Positions 60,190 through 64,000 of a DNA stretch of 64,000 bases are shown piece after piece. The DNA lies in the NCBI RefSeq assembly GCF_900111565.1, contig NZ_FOIK01000001.1:899309-963308 (forward strand), given 5' to 3'. Numbering within the stretch: the first letter of the stretch is position 1; each line of letters begins with the position of its first letter. The DNA is from Paenibacillus sp. NFR01. Lineage in GTDB: Bacteria; Bacillota; Bacilli; Paenibacillales; Paenibacillaceae. The notes under the pieces are model-generated. The model searched no databases. It was not told the DNA's origin and was given only the letters and a program-made list of their open reading frames with translations. The position numbers and the translations under genes are program-made.

Positions 60190-61233
60190 ATGAAGATCGT
60201 AAACGTTGGCATGGTGGGGTACGGCTTTTCCGGAGAGATTTTTCATGCGCCCGTTATTCAAACGATAGAAGGCCTGAATCTATGCTCAATCGTATCAAGC
60301 AATCCGTTAAAGGTAGAGGAGAAGCTTCCGGGCGTTGCCGTGGTGTCCAGCCTTGGGGAACTGCTTGCGGACAACAACATCGAGCTCGTTATCATCACGT
60401 CTCCAAACGCTACGCATTATGATTACGCCAGACAATCGCTGCTCGCAGGCAAGCATGTCGTGGTGGAGAAGCCGTTTGTCATTACCAGCGAAGAAGGCCG
60501 GAAGCTGATTGAACTGGCGGAGCGTACGGGCAAAAGCTTAAGCGTATTTCATAATCGCAGATGGGACAATGATTTCCTGACGCTGCAGGATATCATTTCA
60601 TTCGGTGCGCTGGGCGAAATCAGGCATTACGAAACGCATTTCGACCGGTTCCGGCCGGAAGTCAAAACACGCTGGAGAGAGCAGGATGCGCCGGGTGCGG
60701 GTTTTCTCTATGATCTCGGCTCGCATTTGATTGACCAGGCAGTGACGTTGTTCGGCAAGCCGGATACGGTGTATGGCGATGTCGGCATTCAGCGGGAGGG
60801 CTCGGTGACGGATGACTATTTCCATCTGATTCTAACGTATGGCCCTTTGCGGGTCATTCTGCACAGCGGGTCGCTCGTCGTGAAACCAGGTCCGAGAGTC
60901 CTGGTGCACGGCACGAAAGGCAGCTTTGTGAAAGTTGGCGTGGATCCGCAGGAAGAGCAGCTGCGCAGCGGCAGCCGACCCGGCGATACCGGTTGGGGAG
61001 AAGACAAGGAAGAACAATTTGCCGAATTGACGATTCAGCGTGAAGAGGGACCAGTCTCTACTCGGGTCAAGACGCTTCCGGGAGCATATGAACGCTACTA
61101 TCAAGGAATCTATGAATCTATTACGGAGAATGCTCCGCTGCCCGTACGTCCGGAAGATGCGCTGAATACGATCAAAATTATCGAATTGGCCAAGAGAAGC
61201 AGCCTGGAACAACGCACTTTGCCTTTTGCATAA
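60190..61233 (+). CDS. iolW: Gfo/Idh/MocA oxidoreductase, scyllo-inositol dehydrogenase (IolW)-like
   Basis: 347 residues from ATG 60190 (GAGGG ahead). The NAD(P) motif GMVGYGFSGEIFHAPV is at the N-terminus. Catalytic-region motifs are GKHVVVEKPF (Lys) and FLYDLGSHLIDQAVTLFG (Asp/His). The stretch SVFHNRRWDNDFLTLQDII and the rest closely match my recollection of Bacillus YvaA/IolW, an NADPH-dependent scyllo-inositol dehydrogenase. Related members act on other sugars, so the substrate is likely but not certain. Divergent from a DeoR regulator, which may sense a phosphorylated inositol or sugar product. Confidence 0.85.
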   Translation: MKIVNVGMVGYGFSGEIFHAPVIQTIEGLNLCSIVSSNPLKVEEKLPGVAVVSSLGELLADNNIELVIITSPNATHYDYARQSLLAGKHVVVEKPFVITSEEGRKLIELAERTGKSLSVFHNRRWDNDFLTLQDIISFGALGEIRHYETHFDRFRPEVKTRWREQDAPGAGFLYDLGSHLIDQAVTLFGKPDTVYGDVGIQREGSVTDDYFHLILTYGPLRVILHSGSLVVKPGPRVLVHGTKGSFVKVGVDPQEEQLRSGSRPGDTGWGEDKEEQFAELTIQREEGPVSTRVKTLPGAYERYYQGIYESITENAPLPVRPEDALNTIKIIELAKRSSLEQRTLPFA

Positions 61234-61349
61234 TGAATGACGATATAAACGGCCGGCCTCCAATCTGTCTGGGGAACGCGAAATTCACGATCCAGGACCC
61301 GGACGGGAATGAGATGGGGTTTGCGGGTAAACGGCTGCACACGAGATAA
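61233..61349 (+). pseudogene. C-terminal remnant of a VOC (glyoxalase) family gene
   Basis: A 38-codon frame begins inside the iolW stop (TAATG). Its end, AKFTIQDPDGNEMGF, is the typical last strand and metal-ligand region of VOC/glyoxalase-type proteins, while the preceding 100 residues are absent. It is probably a decayed gene fragment left by deletion at the iolW 3' end. Confidence 0.6.
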
Positions 61350-61445
61350 TCTTCCACATCTTTTCTGCCCACATCGTTTCTACACAATCGCCGGTTACAA
61401 TAGGCCTGTAACTTCACTTCAATATCCGGCTAAGGAGGAAACGTT

Positions 61446-61637
61446 ATGGATTGGTCTTCGCTGCTGATTCTGGTATGTCCGCTGATGATGATCTTTATGA
61501 TGTTCGGGATGAAAGGACATGGACACGGTCCGCATTCCCGTAATTCTGCACCCGATAAAGCGATTCAGACACAACTGGATGAACTGAAAGCGCAAAACGA
61601 ACAATTGCGCCAAGAGCTCCAGGGTTTAACGAAATAA
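61446..61637 (+). CDS. Small membrane protein (DUF2933-like)
   Basis: 63 residues with AAGGAGGAAACG ahead, a strong site. One membrane helix (SSLLILVCPLMMIFMMFGM, residues 4-22) is followed by His/Gly-rich GHGHGPHS and a helical coiled-coil-like tail (AIQTQLDELKAQNEQLRQELQ). The form resembles DUF2933-type small proteins of Bacillales, often near metal or stress genes. Function unknown. It has its own terminator and probably its own promoter (TACAAT near 61396). Confidence 0.78.
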   Translation: MDWSSLLILVCPLMMIFMMFGMKGHGHGPHSRNSAPDKAIQTQLDELKAQNEQLRQELQGLTK

Positions 61638-61651
61638 GCGGTTTTAGCTCA

Positions 61652-61690
61652 ACAAACCCCGTCTGCCTTATGGCTACGGGGTTTGTTTGA
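61652..61690 (+). terminator. Rho-independent terminator
   Basis: ACAAACCCCGT/ACGGGGTTTGT, a perfect 11-bp stem with an inner GCC/GGC, followed by TTGATTTT. Confidence 0.88.
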
Positions 61691-61756
61691 TTTTGCATAA
61701 GCGAGGAAGAATCTTATAATGGATGAAGGACATCAAGCAGAAGGGAACGAGCGCAA

Positions 61757-62206
61757 ATGAAACACCCGTTTATCCTGAAGGCGGTATGGAACGGCGGCCG
61801 CAACAGCGAAGGGACCATCGAAGCCGGACAATTGAAGACACAAATCTCCATTCCCAAGGACATGGGCGGGCCCGGCGTCGGCACCAATCCGGATGAAATG
61901 CTGCTTGGCGCGGCGGCAACCTGCTATCTGATTACGCTTGCGGCGATGCTGGAGCGCGCAGCCGTTGCCGTCGACAGCCTGACGTTAACCTCGGAAGCGA
62001 CGGTAGACGTGACGAATAATATTTTTACCTATGAAGCGATCAAACATGCCCCGGTCATTACGCTGCCGGAAGGTACCGCACAGCAAGATATCGATAAAGC
62101 ACAACGTTTGGCCCTCAAAGCGGAAAGCTCCTGCATGATCTCCCGGGCAGTCGCCGGGAATGTGCGGATCACGACAGAACCGACGGTGCTGGCAGGGCAG
62201 CGATAA
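61757..62206 (+). CDS. OsmC family peroxiredoxin-like protein
   Basis: 149 residues. The two redox cysteines are Cys56 in GAAATCYLITLAAML and Cys126 in ESSCMISRAVAGNV, in the positions used by OsmC/Ohr proteins to reduce organic hydroperoxides. PGVGTNPDEMLLGAAATC matches the SACP/YmaD-like OsmC branch. Cytosolic homodimer expected. Followed 43 nt later by a GNAT gene in the same direction. Confidence 0.92.
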   Translation: MKHPFILKAVWNGGRNSEGTIEAGQLKTQISIPKDMGGPGVGTNPDEMLLGAAATCYLITLAAMLERAAVAVDSLTLTSEATVDVTNNIFTYEAIKHAPVITLPEGTAQQDIDKAQRLALKAESSCMISRAVAGNVRITTEPTVLAGQR

Positions 62207-62249
62207 AAAGGGATTATTCACGATGAATAACCAGAAGGAGTGGATAGCC

Positions 62250-62756
62250 ATGTCCTTGTCACCCATCCTACGTTTATGCAGCGATAAAGATGAAGAAGCG
62301 ATTTATTCCATCATCAACGATGCGGCAACGGCGTACCGCGGCATCATTCCCACGGACCGTTACCACGAGCCCTACATGAGCAGAGATGAGCTGATCCACG
62401 AGAAGAATAGCGGCGTGATTTTTTGGGGAGCAGAGCTGGATGGGCAGTTGATCGGGGTCATGGGCATCCAGGATAAAGGAGAGGTCGCGCTTATCCGTCA
62501 CGCCTACGTCCGGACGAACAGCCGGCAAGGCGGCATTGGAACGAAACTGCTGCATCATCTTACCCGACTGACCGCCAAACCCATTCTGATCGGCACCTGG
62601 GAGGCCGCGGCGTGGGCAATTGCTTTTTATGAGAAAAATGGTTTCAAACAGGTACCCGGCGAACGGAAGACAGCGTTGCTTCAGCAATATTGGAACGTTC
62701 CGGAGCGGCAAATCCAAACCTCCGTCGTCTTGGCATCTGCTAATGATTGGGTTTAA
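62250..62756 (+). CDS. GNAT family N-acetyltransferase
   Basis: 168 residues from ATG 62250 with AAGGAG 9 nt ahead; ATG 62223 is a weaker alternative. The acetyl-CoA motif is AYVRTNSRQGGIGTKLLHHL. The C-terminal PILIGTWEAAAWAIAFYEKNGFKQV has the usual FYEKNGF end. SIINDAATAYRGIIPTDRYHEPYMSRDEL is typical of a Bacillales group of unknown acceptor. Probably co-transcribed with the OsmC gene; a strong terminator follows. Confidence 0.9.
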   Translation: MSLSPILRLCSDKDEEAIYSIINDAATAYRGIIPTDRYHEPYMSRDELIHEKNSGVIFWGAELDGQLIGVMGIQDKGEVALIRHAYVRTNSRQGGIGTKLLHHLTRLTAKPILIGTWEAAAWAIAFYEKNGFKQVPGERKTALLQQYWNVPERQIQTSVVLASANDWV

Positions 62757-62790
62757 CACAACAAGGAACTTTATAATTGTTTAGCTAAAA

Positions 62791-62840
62791 CAGCCTTACC
62801 TGTGACTCGAATTTCGAGCGGGGTAAGGCTGTTTATTTTT
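62791..62840 (+). terminator. Rho-independent terminator
   Basis: CAGCCTTACC/GGTAAGGCTG, with an inner CTCGA/TCGAG hairpin, followed by TTTATTTTT. Confidence 0.9.
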
Positions 62841-62954
62841 CGCAAGATATAAGTTGCTCATTTCCATTGCCAAGCTTTAAAGAGTGTGTTAATTTTGTGT
62901 TACAAAGTTTACTATAAGTTAATCGTTATTCGAAGGTAAACATTTCCTGTTAAA

Positions 62955-63219
62955 TGGAAGCGCTTTACAACGGAGTTTAATACAATCCAATAGTTAAAAA
63001 TAACATGCTGTAATTTAACCAACCGGCTGAATTAGGCGACAGCAGAGCCGCAGAAACACAAAATTAAGTCGTTCAATTGATTAAATATGAAAAAGTCCCG
63101 AGGCGGGCGGCATTTTATAATGAAAACGTAAACAACAGAGCAGCCTCATAGGTGAGTGAGAAGGGGAGTCGGGGGAACGCAAGCGGGTTTTATTTTTACC
63201 AATCATGTAAGCGATTAAA
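62955..63219 (+). promoter_or_regulatory. Control region of the GPH symporter with two cre-like boxes
   Basis: The 397 nt before the symporter are non-coding. TGGAAGCGCTTTACA (62955-62969) and TGTAAGCGATTAAA (63206-63219) resemble CcpA cre boxes with two or three mismatches each. A -10-like TATAAT lies near 63116. Carbon catabolite repression of a sugar transporter would be expected. Confidence 0.5.
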
Positions 63220-63237
63220 TAAAGGGAGATGAAGGAC

Positions 63238-64000
63238 ATGCAAACGACGAATTTGGCAAGTGATATCCCGGTGGTCCGGACGTCCGAAGCGGGTAGGAGC
63301 AGTAAATTAACCTTCAAGGAGAAAATCAGCTACGGTCTCGGAGACCTCGGGTCCAATCTGATGTGGGGGATTGTCGGCAGCTTTTTGCTCTACTTTTACA
63401 CCGACGTGGCCTTGATCCCGGTAGCCGCTACCGGCACATTGATTCTGGTGGCCCGGATTCTGGATTCCATCATCGACCCGGTCATCGGCGGATTCGTGGA
63501 TCGCACGAATACGCGTTACGGCAGAGCCCGTCCATATATTTTATTCGGAATTGTCCCGTTTGCAATTATGCTGATTCTAACGTTCACCAGCCCGGATCTT
63601 TCGAACACCGGAAAAATCATCTACGCATCCGTCACGTACATCATCGCGGGCCTGCTGTATTCCATCGTCAATGTGCCATACGGCGCGCTGATGCCGATGA
63701 TGACGCGAAGCGGGGAAGAGAAAGACCAGCTGTCCAGCTACCGCATGGTCGGGATGGCCGGCGGCAGTATCATCGTGACTGCGCTGACGACGCCTATGGT
63801 GAAGTTTTTCGGAGGCGGCAATGAACAGAAAGGGTACCTGTTTACAACGATCGTTTTCGCCGTACTCAGCTCCATTATGTTCCTTATTGTATTCAAGAAT
63901 TGCAAAGAACGTTATGTCGAGCCGGTATCGGCCCACAAAGCAAAGGGCTCACTGATTCAAACTTATAAAAGCGCATTCAAAAACGCGCCATGGGTTTCGA
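63238..64000 (+). CDS. GPH family sugar:cation symporter, 3' end missing
   Basis: 254 codons are visible before the window ends. ATG 63238 has AAAGGGAG 9 nt ahead. A hydrophilic N-terminus (to about 25) precedes FKEKISYGLGDLGSNLMWGIVGSFLLYFYTDV, the classic start of glycoside-pentoside-hexuronide:cation symporters (MelB, XynP, YicJ). DPVIGGFVDRTNTRYGRARPYILFG is the family motif after helix 2. About seven helices are present. It probably imports a xyloside, arabinoside or hexuronide, in keeping with the cytosolic GH43, GH51 and GH2 enzymes. Confidence 0.92.
   Translation, partial: MQTTNLASDIPVVRTSEAGRSSKLTFKEKISYGLGDLGSNLMWGIVGSFLLYFYTDVALIPVAATGTLILVARILDSIIDPVIGGFVDRTNTRYGRARPYILFGIVPFAIMLILTFTSPDLSNTGKIIYASVTYIIAGLLYSIVNVPYGALMPMMTRSGEEKDQLSSYRMVGMAGGSIIVTALTTPMVKFFGGGNEQKGYLFTTIVFAVLSSIMFLIVFKNCKERYVEPVSAHKAKGSLIQTYKSAFKNAPWVS

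Noticed and set aside
63090..63130. A third copy of the 27921/30551 AraC element before the GPH symporter
   Set aside because: Only the -10 region and a short A-rich stretch resemble it; the ATGCTAAT and TCAAGGT blocks are absent.

Overview
The window reads as a chromosomal segment of an endospore-forming, polysaccharide-degrading member of the Bacillales, most likely Paenibacillus or a close relative. The grounds are strong AGGAGG-type ribosome binding sites, moderately high GC, a complete GerA-type germinant receptor operon, a collagen-like surface protein, PadR/MarR/TetR/AraC regulators, and many intracellular glycoside hydrolases. I saw no rRNA, tRNA, CRISPR array, phage module or intact insertion sequence.

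Layout. 1-6.4 kb: the 3' part of a collagen-like (Gly-X-Thr) protein, two small cytosolic proteins, three glycosyltransferases in one unit, and a PadR regulator. 6.5-10 kb: a tight operon of UDP-glucose dehydrogenase, a UDP-sugar epimerase, a DPM1/ArnC-like glycosyltransferase and a small LAB_N membrane protein, behind a promoter carrying a perfect 20-bp palindrome. 10-14 kb: small hypotheticals, a GNAT enzyme, and an Lsa-type ABC-F resistance protein preceded by an attenuator leader that encodes a 32-residue leader peptide. 14-21.9 kb: a GH27 enzyme, a probable operon (His-rich protein, nitroreductase, heterodimeric ABC exporter) behind a promoter with two palindromes, and a MarR/NmrA pair. 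22-32.5 kb: GH2, DUF4180, a GNAT, an aldo/keto reductase with a MerR-type promoter, GH43, an AraC regulator and a sugar-binding lipoprotein. The last three are linked by a shared 30-bp promoter element. 32.5-38.3 kb: a TetR/MFS efflux pair and the gerA-type operon. 38.3-49.3 kb: an alpha/beta hydrolase, a 960-residue secreted beta-helix protein, a DUF4362 lipoprotein, GH95, AraC, a phosphodiester glycosidase with a GT2-GtrA protein, and PhzF. 49.3-64 kb: small enzymes, two MBL-fold hydrolases, GH51, a nitroreductase/MarR unit divergent from a truncated DHA2 exporter, Rrf2, a DeoR/IolW-like divergent pair, OsmC, GNAT, and the start of a GPH sugar:cation symporter.

How it fits together. GH27, GH2, GH43, GH51 and GH95 mostly lack signal peptides, so they probably act in the cytoplasm on imported arabinose-, xylose-, galactose- or fucose-containing oligosaccharides. 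The lipoprotein and the GPH symporter are uptake parts. A second theme is the cell and spore surface: collagen-like protein, glycosyltransferases, UDP-glucuronate-type sugar supply, lipid-linked sugar transfer and germinant receptor. A third is drug and electrophile defence: ABC-F, heterodimeric ABC exporter, MFS pumps, nitroreductases and AKR, most with recognisable local operators. The strongest candidates for something new are the ABC-F leader, the shared AraC-regulon element, the triple 15-bp-phased dyads at 56.4 kb and the unassigned beta-helix protein.
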